Source of the DNA: Oceanospirillum beijerinckii DSM 7166
Lineage (GTDB): Bacteria; Pseudomonadota; Gammaproteobacteria; Pseudomonadales; Halomonadaceae
Direction: 5' to 3'
Assembly: GCF_000422425.1 (NCBI RefSeq)
Contig: NZ_AULT01000007.1
Span: 1 to 64,000, forward strand
DNA length: 64,000 nucleotides
Part shown: in pieces, positions 1 to 8,434 of the stretch
Position numbering within the stretch: the first letter of the stretch is position 1
How the letters are laid out: each line of letters opens with the position of its first letter
Made by a program: the position numbers and the translations under genes
The notes under the pieces: model-generated
The model's database searches: none
Told to the model about the DNA's origin: nothing
Seen by the model: only the letters and a program-made list of their open reading frames with translations

Positions 1-1
1 G

Positions 2-169
2 AAAGGTAGCGAAGGTGATGCAATAAACCTGTTAATGGCGGCTTGTGCCTGGAATTTGAGGAAATGGATGAGCCTTTTCTTTTTGTTTGAATACCAGGGT
101 GTCATTCAGGCTTTGGTTGTCATACAAACTGCAGGTGGAGAGCAGAAGTCGGTTGACTTTATTTCTTGA
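2..169 (+). mobile_element. C-terminal end of an IS5-like transposase (cut by window edge)
   Basis: An open frame runs in from the left edge and ends at a TGA at 167-169. It starts KGSEGDAINLLMAACAWNLR, which resembles the C-terminal block of IS5-family DDE transposases (Lys-Gly-x-x-Gly-Asp, then Asn and a small-residue helix ending in Asn-Leu/Phe-Arg). Only about 55 residues are inside the window, so I cannot say whether the copy is intact. No inverted terminal repeat could be assigned in the following 100 bases. The family call rests on remembered motif similarity only. Confidence 0.55.
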
Positions 170-560
170 AGCAATAAAGCCAACGGATATTCAGTTAGGT
201 AGAAACCTGACTTTTTCAGGGCTGACTAATTATTCGCTTTCAAAAGCATGAAGTTACTCTTCTAATTGTCTGATCTTTTGCTTTAGACCTCCGCATTGAA
301 TACGGTTTACCACTCCCTAATTGTTGTATACGTCTGCTTTATTCAGTCTTGATCAGGGCATGTCAGATATCTCTTTGAGTGATAATCACAGAAAGTAGGA
401 TGGGTAACTCGAAAGCCTTGTATTATAATGAGTTACTTATGTACTGCTGTTTACTCAGTAGCCATCATATTTGGTGATAACAAAGTATTTAGCAATGGGC
501 TAGCGCCGCTGAATGGGCGTGAACTAACCAGTAAAGATAATCGACTTGAAGGCTTAAGGT
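170..560. other. Intergenic region between transposase end and sensor kinase
   Basis: No convincing gene is seen. An open frame from 428 runs into the kinase gene in another frame and has no family resemblance. The insertion-sequence terminal repeat and the kinase promoter should lie here, but neither could be pinned to particular bases. Confidence 0.4.
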
Positions 561-2360
561 ATGAAAAGACTCAAGAACCCTATGGGTTTTATTCGATATC
601 TGAATCGGCGTATTGTATCGGCTGGACTGTTGCTGTCGCTGATTTCGTTGCTGAGTTTTGCTACATTGGCCTACCATACTCAGATCGCAAAAAACGATAC
701 CTTACGAGTTAATATCGCCGGTAAGCAGCGCATGCTACTGGAACAGAGCCTTATGTATGCTTATCGGGCAGTCTCTCTGGATACTGTTTCTGATGTCCGG
801 CAAGCTCAGCGGTTGTTGTCCAACAACTTGTCGCAACTGATGGCCAGTCATCAGATACTGTTAGAAGGTGGCCCAAATAATAAGCCTAATAAGGTGACGA
901 ACAGGCGTTTACAAGCTCTGTTCTATGCAGTTGGTGTAGATGCTTTTGATGGTACTCAAAGGACTGGTCGCGTAGAAGGCAATAAAGGGGCTGAAGCTGG
1001 GCAAGGTATTGATCAGGCTTTACGACAATTTGTCGAACGATTAACAGTTATAGCCCTTGCTAACCCTGCTCAACTGCCAAATGCCGATGCTATTTATCAG
1101 CTTGATCTCTCAGTCAATCCAGGTTTGCTTAATAAGCTGGATCAGGCTGTAAAAGAGTATGAGTATATCGGTGAAGAGCATACTCGGCAGATCTGGTTAG
1201 TGTCTTCATTAAGTACACTAGTCTCTTTGTTGGTGCTATTGCTGGTGCATCGTTTGCTGCTGCGCCCTTATTTACAGCAATTTCAGAATAGTCTACAGAG
1301 TCATGAGGTGATGCTAGAGAATAGTCGTGATCTGGTATTGGTGTGTAATCTGGCAGGTGAAGTAATTGACTTTAATAACAATGCCAGACAAGAACTTGAT
1401 ATTAAAGATGGTGAGCGCTACGGGATTCAACAATGGGGGATACCTTTACCGGAAAGAGAACTCGAAGACGAAGATGTCAGCCGTGACCCAATACGCAAGA
1501 CTCTGCATCTAAAAAGTAATACCGCTTGTGAGTGTGAAATCCGTTTCTCGTTAGTGCCCTTGTATAAAACCAACTACTTAGCGATTTTTATCACGGATAT
1601 CAGCCATCATGTTCGTCAACAGAATGAGTTGCTTCTTGAGCGAGAGTTGGCTCAGGCTTCTCAGCAAAAGGCAGAGTTGGCCAATCGCGCTAAGGCTGAC
1701 TTTTTAGCCTCAGTAAGTCATGAATTCCGGACACCTCTAAATATTATTATGGGGTTTGCTGAGTTGATGAATGAGGATGTGTCGCTGCCAGATGAATATC
1801 AAATGTTCGCACAGGAAATTATGCAAAGTGGTCAACACTTGATTCAATTAGTCAATAATGTGCTTGAGTATGGCCAGATAGAATCCGGTAAACTGGAGTG
1901 CAATATCAGTACAGAGCCTCTTTACCCCTTGATCAAACAAGTGACAGATCTCATGTCTCGCGAAGCTCACAAGCTGAATGTGACTTTAGATAATTGCTGT
2001 TCAGAAGATCTGCCCTCGATACAGGTCGATGCTGTTTTTATTAAACAGGTTTTTGTGAATCTGTTATCAAATGCCATTAAATATAATCGTCCTGATGGCT
2101 GGATTCGCTTATCCGCAGACGTCAGTGAGGGTTGGGTGACCTGCTATGTAAAAGATAGTGGTTTTGGTGTTCAGTGTGGGCCTGATCAGGATATCTTCCA
2201 GATATTTGTTCGTGGTAAAAATGCTAATAGCAATCTGAGTGGTTCTGGCTTGGGTCTGAGTATCTGCAAGCATATGATAAATCAAATGGGTGGCGAGATA
2301 GGATATAGCTCTGAGCCAGGTAAAGGTAGTTGTTTCTGGTTTCGTTTACCTATGACTTAA
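561..2360 (+). CDS. Membrane sensor histidine kinase with PilJ/NarX-type sensor region
   Basis: A 599-aa two-component sensor kinase of the inner membrane. One transmembrane helix lies near residues 18-38 and a second near 211-232. The periplasmic part begins with NIAGKQRMLLEQ, the pattern of the PilJ/NarX-type sensor domain (compare NIAGRQRM). A PAS-like region follows (about 245-350), then a HisKA domain with SHEFRTPLN (phospho-acceptor His near 386) and an HATPase_c domain with NLLSNAIKYN and GSGLGLSI boxes. It has no receiver domain, and no response regulator is adjacent, so it is an orphan here. The ATG at 561 directly follows a purine-rich stretch and precedes TM1, which supports this start. 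Substrate unknown; nitrate/nitrite-like ligands are only a family-based thought. Confidence 0.85.
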   Translation: MKRLKNPMGFIRYLNRRIVSAGLLLSLISLLSFATLAYHTQIAKNDTLRVNIAGKQRMLLEQSLMYAYRAVSLDTVSDVRQAQRLLSNNLSQLMASHQILLEGGPNNKPNKVTNRRLQALFYAVGVDAFDGTQRTGRVEGNKGAEAGQGIDQALRQFVERLTVIALANPAQLPNADAIYQLDLSVNPGLLNKLDQAVKEYEYIGEEHTRQIWLVSSLSTLVSLLVLLLVHRLLLRPYLQQFQNSLQSHEVMLENSRDLVLVCNLAGEVIDFNNNARQELDIKDGERYGIQQWGIPLPERELEDEDVSRDPIRKTLHLKSNTACECEIRFSLVPLYKTNYLAIFITDISHHVRQQNELLLERELAQASQQKAELANRAKADFLASVSHEFRTPLNIIMGFAELMNEDVSLPDEYQMFAQEIMQSGQHLIQLVNNVLEYGQIESGKLECNISTEPLYPLIKQVTDLMSREAHKLNVTLDNCCSEDLPSIQVDAVFIKQVFVNLLSNAIKYNRPDGWIRLSADVSEGWVTCYVKDSGFGVQCGPDQDIFQIFVRGKNANSNLSGSGLGLSICKHMINQMGGEIGYSSEPGKGSCFWFRLPMT

Positions 2361-2475
2361 CTGTACTTTCAAAGCCTATTTCTACCTCTTTCTACTATTC
2401 CTTCAAGCTCTCTTGACTTCTTAATGCGACTGTCAGTCACAAGTTTCCTGTCTTTAGTCTCTTCCACTTTAATTT

Positions 2476-2485
2476 TTGGCGCCAA
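2476..2485. promoter_or_regulatory. Palindrome TTGGCGCCAA upstream of the GntR gene
   Basis: A perfect 10-bp palindrome lies about 95 bp before the GntR start codon. The same core, followed by TT, recurs at 3295-3306 before the TonB receptor gene. The repeated core on both sides of a GntR gene suggests an operator used for autoregulation and for the receptor. This is inference from position and repetition. Confidence 0.5.
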
Positions 2486-2578
2486 TTGTACCACCTCTGA
2501 TTGACCGAGAGGGTTGATAGTCTGTAATCTCCATCTTACTGTTGTTCCTTACCCCCATGTTCCAAAAGGAGAATCTTG

Positions 2579-3247
2579 ATGTCGGTTAAATCCTCTGCTC
2601 AGGTAAGGATAGAGCAGCTCGCGAACTTGCTTCAGCATGAAATTATGACAAATCGCTGGGATATGGGGGTTTTTCTGCGACAAAATGAGCTGGAAAGTCT
2701 GCTGGATGTGAACCGGTTTACCGTACGTCAGGTGTTAGAAGAGCTGACAAAACGAGGTGTTTTGGAGCATGTGCCTTATAAGGGACACAAAGTTAAAGAG
2801 CACAGCCCAAAAGAGCGTGAGCAGATCACAGAAACTCGGCTACTGTTGGAATTAGGGGCGTGCAAAAAGGTGATGCAGCATATGACTGATGCTGGTCTGG
2901 AGCAGTTAGAGCAGCAGGCTATTGCCTTTAAAGACTCTTTACTGACTGGGGATTCTAATCTGCAGATAGAGAGCAACTTCATGTTTCATAAAGTCTTTTA
3001 TGATTTTTGTGGTAATGCTTTTTTAGCTGATGAGATTCGTTCGTTGAGGGAGAAGGGGCTCAGGATCAGTAAACCTGGTTGGCATCAACCCGGTGATTCA
3101 GAGAGAGCCTGTCAGGAGCACTTGGCAATGATTGAAGCTCTGAGAAATAAAGATCTATTGCGCTTGGAACATCTGATTTACTTGCACTTGACCGGTTGGA
3201 AGCGTACCGGTGAGATCGAATATCAGGCGATCAACAGAGAGCCGTAG
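2579..3247 (+). CDS. GntR-family transcriptional regulator, FCD (FadR-type) subfamily
   Basis: A 222-aa DNA-binding regulator. The N-terminal winged helix (about 8-75) includes NRFTVRQVLEELTKRGVL, the GntR recognition helix and wing. The C-terminal part (about 85-215) is an all-helical FCD effector domain with the usual Arg-Leu-Leu-Leu-Glu segment (ETRLLLELGACKKV), an FHKVFYDFCGN helix and a final EHLIYLHLTGWK. An upstream TTG at 2576 is in frame, but the AAGGAG at 2566-2571 is spaced correctly only for the ATG at 2579, so that start is chosen. It lies 112 bp before a TonB-dependent receptor gene on the same strand and likely controls it through the shared palindrome. The effector is unknown. 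Confidence 0.85.
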   Translation: MSVKSSAQVRIEQLANLLQHEIMTNRWDMGVFLRQNELESLLDVNRFTVRQVLEELTKRGVLEHVPYKGHKVKEHSPKEREQITETRLLLELGACKKVMQHMTDAGLEQLEQQAIAFKDSLLTGDSNLQIESNFMFHKVFYDFCGNAFLADEIRSLREKGLRISKPGWHQPGDSERACQEHLAMIEALRNKDLLRLEHLIYLHLTGWKRTGEIEYQAINREP

Positions 3248-3294
3248 CGCCGTATAATTTACTAAATAAGAAGTGTTATCAATTGCGTTTACAG

Positions 3295-3306
3295 ATTGGC
3301 GCCAAT
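3295..3306. promoter_or_regulatory. Palindrome ATTGGCGCCAAT upstream of the TonB receptor
   Basis: A perfect 12-bp palindrome lies 54-65 bp before the chosen ATG of the receptor gene. It contains the same TTGGCGCCAATT string found at 2476-2487 upstream of the GntR gene. Likely operator of the neighbouring GntR protein (inference). Confidence 0.5.
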
Positions 3307-3359
3307 TATGTATGATGCCGAAAAATCAATATTTGATAGGTATCTACGAGGTGTATGCA

Positions 3360-5399
3360 ATGAGCACTTTCTCTATAAGAACGCCCCATAAAACAGCCGC
3401 TTTAACTTTCTCTCCCTTGACAATTGCAATCGCTTGTGCGCTCAGTGGCCAGGCGATCGCCGATGATCAATCCGATCTGGAAAAAGTCACTATTACTGCC
3501 CAGCAAGATAGCTATTCCGGCAATAAAACGGGGTTGAAAATCCCTCTGCAGTGGAAAGACACACCACAAGCGGTATCTGTCGTGACTGAACAAGAACTAG
3601 AAGAGCGTGGCGTCCAGTTTCTTTCTGAGGCGGTGCGTCATGTGCCTGGTGTGTCTTTGACACTAGGCGAAGGCTCCCGTGATCAGTTCACGATTCGTGG
3701 TTTTGAGGCCATGTACGATATCTACCGAAATGGTCTGCGTGATGCCGGTGGTAATCAGGGTTTCCGCAGCATGGCCAATATTGAGCGGGTTGAGGTAGTT
3801 AAAGGTGTTGCAGGCGCACTATACGGCCGTGGGTCAGCAGGTGGCTTGGTCAATCTGGTGACTAAAAAAGCTGATGGTAGCGATGTCACTGATTTGACAC
3901 TCTCTGCCGGGAGCTTCGGTCATGCCGGAATCAGTGCGGACCTGGGTTCTCAGCTGTCAGATAGCGTCAATGGCCGGATCAATCTGGAGCATAAACAGCA
4001 AGATTCTTTTGTTGATCATATTGATGGCAATACGCTGTTTATTGCGCCCAGTCTGCGTTGGAGCGTTAATGCTGATCATCAAATTGATGTAGATTTAGAG
4101 TATCTGGATCAGGACCAGGTGCCCTACCGAGGTATTCCTTCACTTGATGGCAAGCCAATAGATACGGCCCGCAGCCAGTTTTATGGCAGTGAAAGTGATC
4201 GTCAAAATAATAAGACATTGCGTGCTGCGGTCGAATCCCAGTCTCGACTAAATGATGAAATTACTCTGAGTAACAAACTCTATTACAGCACTGTTGATAT
4301 TACTCAATCAGGTACGCGTATTAGTAGTACCGACGGTGAACAGGTTGAACGTTTTATTCGTACTTTCCATTATGACTCTCAACAGGATTATGGTTTTCAA
4401 AGTGAACTATCAGGTAAGCACGGGGAGCATCAATGGTTAGCTGGGGCTGAAATTGGCACTATGAAGCGTACTTTTGCCATGGGGAATCTGACATTGGAAG
4501 CGACCAGTCTCAGTAATCCGGATACCCGTGCTCAAATCAATCCGGACATTGACCCATCAACCAGCAGCGATAACAAAGTTCAAAGCCGTTCTCTGTATAT
4601 TCAGGATGTTTATCGGTTCAGCCCATCGATTCAATTAGTGGGAGGTTTGCGTTACGACCATCTGGAAACCACGCGCACAGCGGGCGGTGCAACGACTGAT
4701 TTTGAACAATCTGAAGTCAGCCCGAGAGTCGCAGCGGTTTATCAGGCAAGCGATGAAGTCAGTTTGTATGCTACTTGGGGACGTTCTTACCAGGTGCCTT
4801 GGGCAGGAATCTATACCTCTCCTTCTAAGCTGGCGCTGCAGGAAAGTGAGCTTAAAGAAGCCGGTTTTAAAGCTGAATTATTAGATGGCCGTGTACAGCT
4901 GAGTTCAGCACTGTTCCGTATTGATAAGGAAACACCAAGCACGGATGTCGATGGCTTTGTGACCGATGTAAACAAGCAGCGTCATCAAGGTATAGAAGTA
5001 GAGGTACGTGGTCAGATCACGCCTCATTGGCAGATTACAACCGGTCTAAGCGTACTGGATGCAGAAGACTTGGATACAGGTTTAAGACCTAACGATGTAC
5101 CAGAAAAAACCTTTTCCTTGTGGAGCAGCTTTTCACCTGATCTGAATTGGACTTTTGGTGGCGGCGCACGTTACGTCTCTGATCGTACTATATCTAATGA
5201 AGGGGCTACACTGCAGGCATACACGGTTGTCGACCTGATGGCTGCTTGGCAAACCGGTGTTCATAAAGTGCAGCTTAATCTGAATAATGTATTGGACGAG
5301 AACTATTTTGTTGGAGCCACTGGTGGCGGTACTGGCAAAAACAACATCGGTTATGGCAAGCCCGCTAATGTCATGCTGACCTACAGTGTGAGCCTATAA
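3360..5399 (+). CDS. TonB-dependent outer-membrane receptor, siderophore type
   Basis: A 679-aa outer-membrane transporter. The ATG at 3360 has a GAGGTG about seven bases upstream and begins a clean signal peptide ending near SGQAIA-DD; the longer frame from 3273 would read through the palindrome and lacks a signal at its N-terminus. A TonB-box-like EKVTITAQ follows the cleavage site. The plug domain contains KDTPQAVSVVTEQELEERG, FTIRGF and IERVEVVKGVAGALYGRGSA, all typical of ferric-siderophore receptors. The remainder is the beta-barrel, ending in YGKPANVMLTYSVSL, so the last residue is Leu rather than the more common Phe. The adjacent GntR regulator, rather than an obvious Fur site, leaves open a substrate other than an iron siderophore. 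Confidence 0.88.
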   Translation: MSTFSIRTPHKTAALTFSPLTIAIACALSGQAIADDQSDLEKVTITAQQDSYSGNKTGLKIPLQWKDTPQAVSVVTEQELEERGVQFLSEAVRHVPGVSLTLGEGSRDQFTIRGFEAMYDIYRNGLRDAGGNQGFRSMANIERVEVVKGVAGALYGRGSAGGLVNLVTKKADGSDVTDLTLSAGSFGHAGISADLGSQLSDSVNGRINLEHKQQDSFVDHIDGNTLFIAPSLRWSVNADHQIDVDLEYLDQDQVPYRGIPSLDGKPIDTARSQFYGSESDRQNNKTLRAAVESQSRLNDEITLSNKLYYSTVDITQSGTRISSTDGEQVERFIRTFHYDSQQDYGFQSELSGKHGEHQWLAGAEIGTMKRTFAMGNLTLEATSLSNPDTRAQINPDIDPSTSSDNKVQSRSLYIQDVYRFSPSIQLVGGLRYDHLETTRTAGGATTDFEQSEVSPRVAAVYQASDEVSLYATWGRSYQVPWAGIYTSPSKLALQESELKEAGFKAELLDGRVQLSSALFRIDKETPSTDVDGFVTDVNKQRHQGIEVEVRGQITPHWQITTGLSVLDAEDLDTGLRPNDVPEKTFSLWSSFSPDLNWTFGGGARYVSDRTISNEGATLQAYTVVDLMAAWQTGVHKVQLNLNNVLDENYFVGATGGGTGKNNIGYGKPANVMLTYSVSL

Positions 5400-5437
5400 A
5401 TTGTGATTTAAAGTTGTGACTTGACCTTGTGATCACA

Positions 5438-5474
5438 CCCCAGTCTATTTTTCCTTTCGGTAGACTGGGGCTTT
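5438..5474 (+). terminator. Rho-independent terminator after the TonB receptor
   Basis: CCCCAGTCTA (5438-5447) pairs with TAGACTGGGG (5461-5470), a perfect 10-bp stem with a 13-base loop, followed by CTTTT. Confidence 0.8.
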
Positions 5475-5491
5475 TAAATCTGTGTCTATCC

Positions 5492-5842
5492 TTACTCGCA
5501 GTCTCGCACGTACATTTTATCCATATAGGCAATGATATCGTCTAAGGTACCTTCAAAACGATCTGAGTCCATGTCGTTATAGGCGGAAGTGAAACGATCC
5601 ACATGGCGATAAAACCGGTCAGTGTTTTCAGCATCGGCAATAATTTGCAACGCATCTACCAACTGCCCAAGAACTTGGTCTAGCTCATCATCTTCATGAA
5701 TGACTTCAACCTGGGTCAGTGCTTCTGCAATCTGGTCGAGATCTGTCGCCATTTCAGATAAGTCATCGCAGCTAACATTGGCATAACTGTTCAGACTTGC
5801 ACTCAATAGTAAGCAGGAAAGAGCATATTTAATGGTTTTCAT
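5492..5842 (-). CDS. Small exported acidic protein, unknown function
   Basis: I do not recognise this 116-aa protein. It begins with a good Sec signal peptide (MKTIKYALSCLLLSASLNSYA, cleavage likely before NVSCDD), leaving a mature part of about 95 residues rich in Asp and Glu. Two cysteines, one near each end of the mature protein, could form a disulfide in the periplasm. The sequence between them looks helical. It is convergent with the TonB receptor and is separated from it by the terminator. No linked pathway is visible. Confidence 0.65.
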   Translation of the reverse strand: MKTIKYALSCLLLSASLNSYANVSCDDLSEMATDLDQIAEALTQVEVIHEDDELDQVLGQLVDALQIIADAENTDRFYRHVDRFTSAYNDMDSDRFEGTLDDIIAYMDKMYVRDCE

Positions 5843-6071
5843 AATAAGCGGGCCTTGTACATGAATCCAAGCTGAGTTATTTTTAATTTCACGCTGTTAT
5901 ATAGTTTAGGTGATTTTGTGCAATGAATCTTGTGATGGATTACATAAATCAACAAATCCCGCGGCGCTTTGTCGTTTTCCTGTCTCTAGCAGCTAAACGT
6001 CAATTTCCTTTAATAAAAATAACTAAAATTTAGCTTGCTATATGTCAATTCTATCTATAAATTATGCTGAC

Positions 6072-6087
6072 TGGCTCAATTGAGCCA
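6072..6087. repeat. Perfect 16-bp palindrome TGGCTCAATTGAGCCA
   Basis: TGGCTCAA is followed directly by its reverse complement TTGAGCCA. It lies about 230 bp upstream of 5842 (start of the small exported protein) and 394 bp before the gene at 6481. It is possibly a dimeric-regulator operator; no further evidence. Confidence 0.5.
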
Positions 6088-6205
6088 AAGATATTATGCC
6101 TGCTTCACGATAGATCCTTTCCCGTTTCGTCTCGTAATCTCCATAATTTCACAATTCATTCCCTACTGGTTGGTTTTGCAACCTGTGTCTCCTCGTTTGG
6201 AATGT

Positions 6206-6226
6206 GTACAGATCCATTATCTGTAC
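6206..6226. repeat. Inverted repeat GTACAGAT-n5-ATCTGTAC
   Basis: Two 8-bp arms (6206-6213 and 6219-6226) separated by five bases. The 21-bp span suits a dimeric DNA-binding protein as well as a small RNA hairpin. No adjacent promoter was identified. Confidence 0.45.
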
Positions 6227-6480
6227 GTGTGATGATTACAGAACACTGGTCCCGATTACTGAGCAAAAGTTGGTCTTGGGTGTGTATGACCGCTTTAAAC
6301 CAAGTCGTAACGACAGGCGTATAAGATGCTTATTAAGAAGGTTTGCTTGGGCTGAATATTTAGAGAAAAGGGTTTGCTCATGGAGAGTCAGACTCATGAT
6401 GTTCGATTCAGCTCAATAGTCGCTTGTCCGCTTATGCCGGCCGCCTATGCAATCTTCTTGTTATACCAAGACTTTAGTGA

Positions 6481-6786
6481 GTGTCTGATCCCATACGGTC
6501 AAAAGATGATTTGATATTTATCGATGTGAAAGGGATGAGGCACGAAGGAATTGTAAATATGTTAATTAATATCAGTAACGCCCTGAGCGTTAAGAAACAC
6601 TACGCAAACGGCTATACCCAGTGGGTTGGCTTCACTTCCGATTCAAGTAATCAAAATAAGAAGCGTCCGTTGTGGAAGAAAGCGACTGGCTTGATGTCCT
6701 CTGCGGATATTATGAGCTGGATGCAGTCAGAGTATCCCGATAGTGGTATGTCTGAGAGCTTTTCTGAAAAGACGCTGTCTGCTTAA
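6481..6786 (+). CDS. Hypothetical protein, 101 aa
   Basis: I do not recognise this protein. It is soluble, with no signal peptide or membrane segment, and contains KHYANGYTQWVGFTSDSSNQ in the middle and an acidic Ser-rich tail. The reading frame starts at a GTG with a weak ribosome-binding site. A second possible start is the ATG at 6559, preceded by GAAGGA nine bases earlier, so the N-terminus is uncertain. It stands alone between the repeat-containing gap and the lipoprotein gene. Confidence 0.5.
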   Translation: MSDPIRSKDDLIFIDVKGMRHEGIVNMLINISNALSVKKHYANGYTQWVGFTSDSSNQNKKRPLWKKATGLMSSADIMSWMQSEYPDSGMSESFSEKTLSA

Positions 6787-6834
6787 GTGTTATTCGGATT
6801 GCTCGGTATGATGCAAACTGAGTAACACCCTCTG

Positions 6835-6862
6835 GTCTGGCCTTGCTCACAAAGGGCCAGAC
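6835..6862 (+). terminator. Stem-loop after the 101-aa hypothetical gene
   Basis: GTCTGGCC (6835-6842) pairs with GGCCAGAC (6855-6862). The following bases are AT-rich but not a clean T-run, so intrinsic termination is only possible. Confidence 0.4.
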
Positions 6863-7004
6863 TCAATAAAACTTCTATTCGTTTAGCCGAATCCCTCCTC
6901 CTTTCTGCCCTAAGCCGTTTATAGCCTATACACGGCGTTGTTCATTTTTTACACTAAGTCCGTCAATTGGCTATGCGTCAAAAAAATCAACACGGGTTGC
7001 TCGC

Positions 7005-7628
7005 ATGAAAAAAATAAGATCGTTTGCTGTTACCGCTTCTTTGTTGTTGCTGACAGGGTGCTCAAGCATGAATAAAGAAGAGTGCTTAAGCGCAGATTGG
7101 ATAATGATTGGCCTAAAAGATGGTGAGCAGGGCAGGCTTTTATCTCAGGTTGGTGAGTATGGCAAGCAATGTGGCGAGTATGGCGTAACACCGGATCAGG
7201 AACGTTATGCTTCAGGGCGTGAGGAAGGCCTTAAGGTATACTGTACGGAGGCTTCAGGCTTTAATCAGGGGAAGCGAGGATACGAATATAAAGGCGTGTG
7301 TTCTCCAGAAAACCGTGATGAATTTATGTCTGGCTATAAGATCGGGCAAAAATACTATGAGACACAGTCAGAAATCTCCACTCTGGAATCACAGATCAGC
7401 AGTAATGATTCAGATATTGAACGTGACGCTGAAAGAATCCAGAAGCTGAGCCTTCAGGTTCAGCAGGGCAGTGATTCTGCTCAGGTAAAGCAGGATATGA
7501 TGACAAAGATATTAAACTTAAACAGTAAAAATACTCAACGGGAAACAGAAAATATCCGTTTGCGTGAGCAGTTAGCGGTGAAGAAATATCAATATCAGCA
7601 ATTGAAGGTTGAATACGGTTATCAGTGA
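7005..7628 (+). CDS. DUF2799 outer-membrane-type lipoprotein
   Basis: A 207-aa lipoprotein. The signal sequence ends in a lipobox LLLLTGC with the lipidated Cys at residue 19; Ser-Ser follow it, so Lol sorting to the outer membrane is likely. Residues about 25-115 match the DUF2799 pattern that I know: KEECLSADWIMIGLKDGEQG, then EYGKQCGEYGVTPDQERYASGREEGLKVYC and YEYKGVCSPE, with several conserved cysteines. The last 90 residues (about 115-205) form a heptad-like, Gln/Glu/Lys-rich coiled coil. The function of the family is not known. No operon partner. Confidence 0.8.
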   Translation: MKKIRSFAVTASLLLLTGCSSMNKEECLSADWIMIGLKDGEQGRLLSQVGEYGKQCGEYGVTPDQERYASGREEGLKVYCTEASGFNQGKRGYEYKGVCSPENRDEFMSGYKIGQKYYETQSEISTLESQISSNDSDIERDAERIQKLSLQVQQGSDSAQVKQDMMTKILNLNSKNTQRETENIRLREQLAVKKYQYQQLKVEYGYQ

Positions 7629-7912
7629 TTGCTACCGGGAATTCCATTGTTTGAGCTTTAGGTGCTTATACGTCATTAGCATAAATATATGAATATTCAT
7701 TGATTCTGCTTCCTTCTAATAGTTTAATGCGCACCGCAAGAGGTAGTAAGAGTAAATTGATTTAATTAGAGTCATTGCTCTTTGGTCGTGACTCTTTGAT
7801 CCTGCGCTATAAGAGCGTCCAGCTCTTGTCGAACCTACCTCCTTGACTATGTACCAAACGGATTTGTTACTCACGAGTCAGTTAATACCGGGTAACAATA
7901 TGAGAGGTTGCT

Positions 7913-8434
7913 TTGAAGCCAAAATCGATCCAGCCAACTGATGTTGAGCGGAAAATGCGTGCGGAAGACTTTATTGTCTCCAAAACTGATGCTAAAGGCA
8001 GGATTATCTACTGCAATCCTATCTTTATTGAGTTTTCAGGTTATACAGAACAAGAATTGTTGCGTAAACAGCATAATATCGTGCGTCACCCTGATATGCC
8101 TCGTACGGCATTTAAGCTGGCCTGGGATACGATTCAGGCTGGTAATGATTTCTTCGCCTATGTGAAAAATATGAGCAAAGATGGCAGCTATTATTGGGTG
8201 TTCGCGCATATGTCGCCGGATATTGGTGCCAATGGCCAACCAGTAGGCTATACCTCGGTACGTCGTTGCCCTCAGGATCATGCGTTGGATTATATCAAGC
8301 CTTTATATGCGCAGATTCTGGCAGCGGAGCGTGCCGCAGGTGGTCGTAATGCTTTAGAGGCTGGATTTCAGGTTTTACAAGATCATTTAGCTAAGGAGGG
8401 GAAGAGTTATGAAGAACTGGTTCTCACTATCTAG
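7913..8434 (+). CDS. PAS-domain signalling protein, CetB/Aer-PAS-like
   Basis: A 173-aa cytoplasmic protein that is essentially one PAS domain of the aerotaxis (Aer) type: [20 protein letters not shown], then [10 protein letters not shown], the hallmark NIVRHPDMP, and WVFAHMSPD with SVRRCP. Aer PAS domains bind FAD and sense redox state. The TTG at 7913 follows GAGAGG with suitable spacing, and an in-frame ATG at 7955 is a second option. The gene overlaps the following chemoreceptor by 26 bases, so the two are translationally coupled. Together they look like Aer split into two polypeptides, as in the Campylobacter CetB (PAS) / CetA (MCP) pair. Confidence 0.82.
   Translation: MKPKSIQPTDVERKMRAEDFIVSKTDAKGRIIYCNPIFIEFSGYTEQELLRKQHNIVRHPDMPRTAFKLAWDTIQAGNDFFAYVKNMSKDGSYYWVFAHMSPDIGANGQPVGYTSVRRCPQDHALDYIKPLYAQILAAERAAGGRNALEAGFQVLQDHLAKEGKSYEELVLTI

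Larger units (their letters stand above)
5843..6480. other. Long intergenic region with two inverted repeats
   Basis: About 640 bases without a convincing gene. Overlapping open frames at 6064-6324 and 6204-6419 have no ribosome-binding site or recognisable motif. Two inverted repeats stand out at 6072-6087 and 6206-6226. It may be decayed sequence or a regulatory region for the gene at 6481. Confidence 0.4.

Noticed and set aside
6064-6419. Two overlapping open frames of 86 and 71 aa
   Set aside because: No ribosome-binding site, no recognisable motif, odd composition; left as part of the intergenic region.
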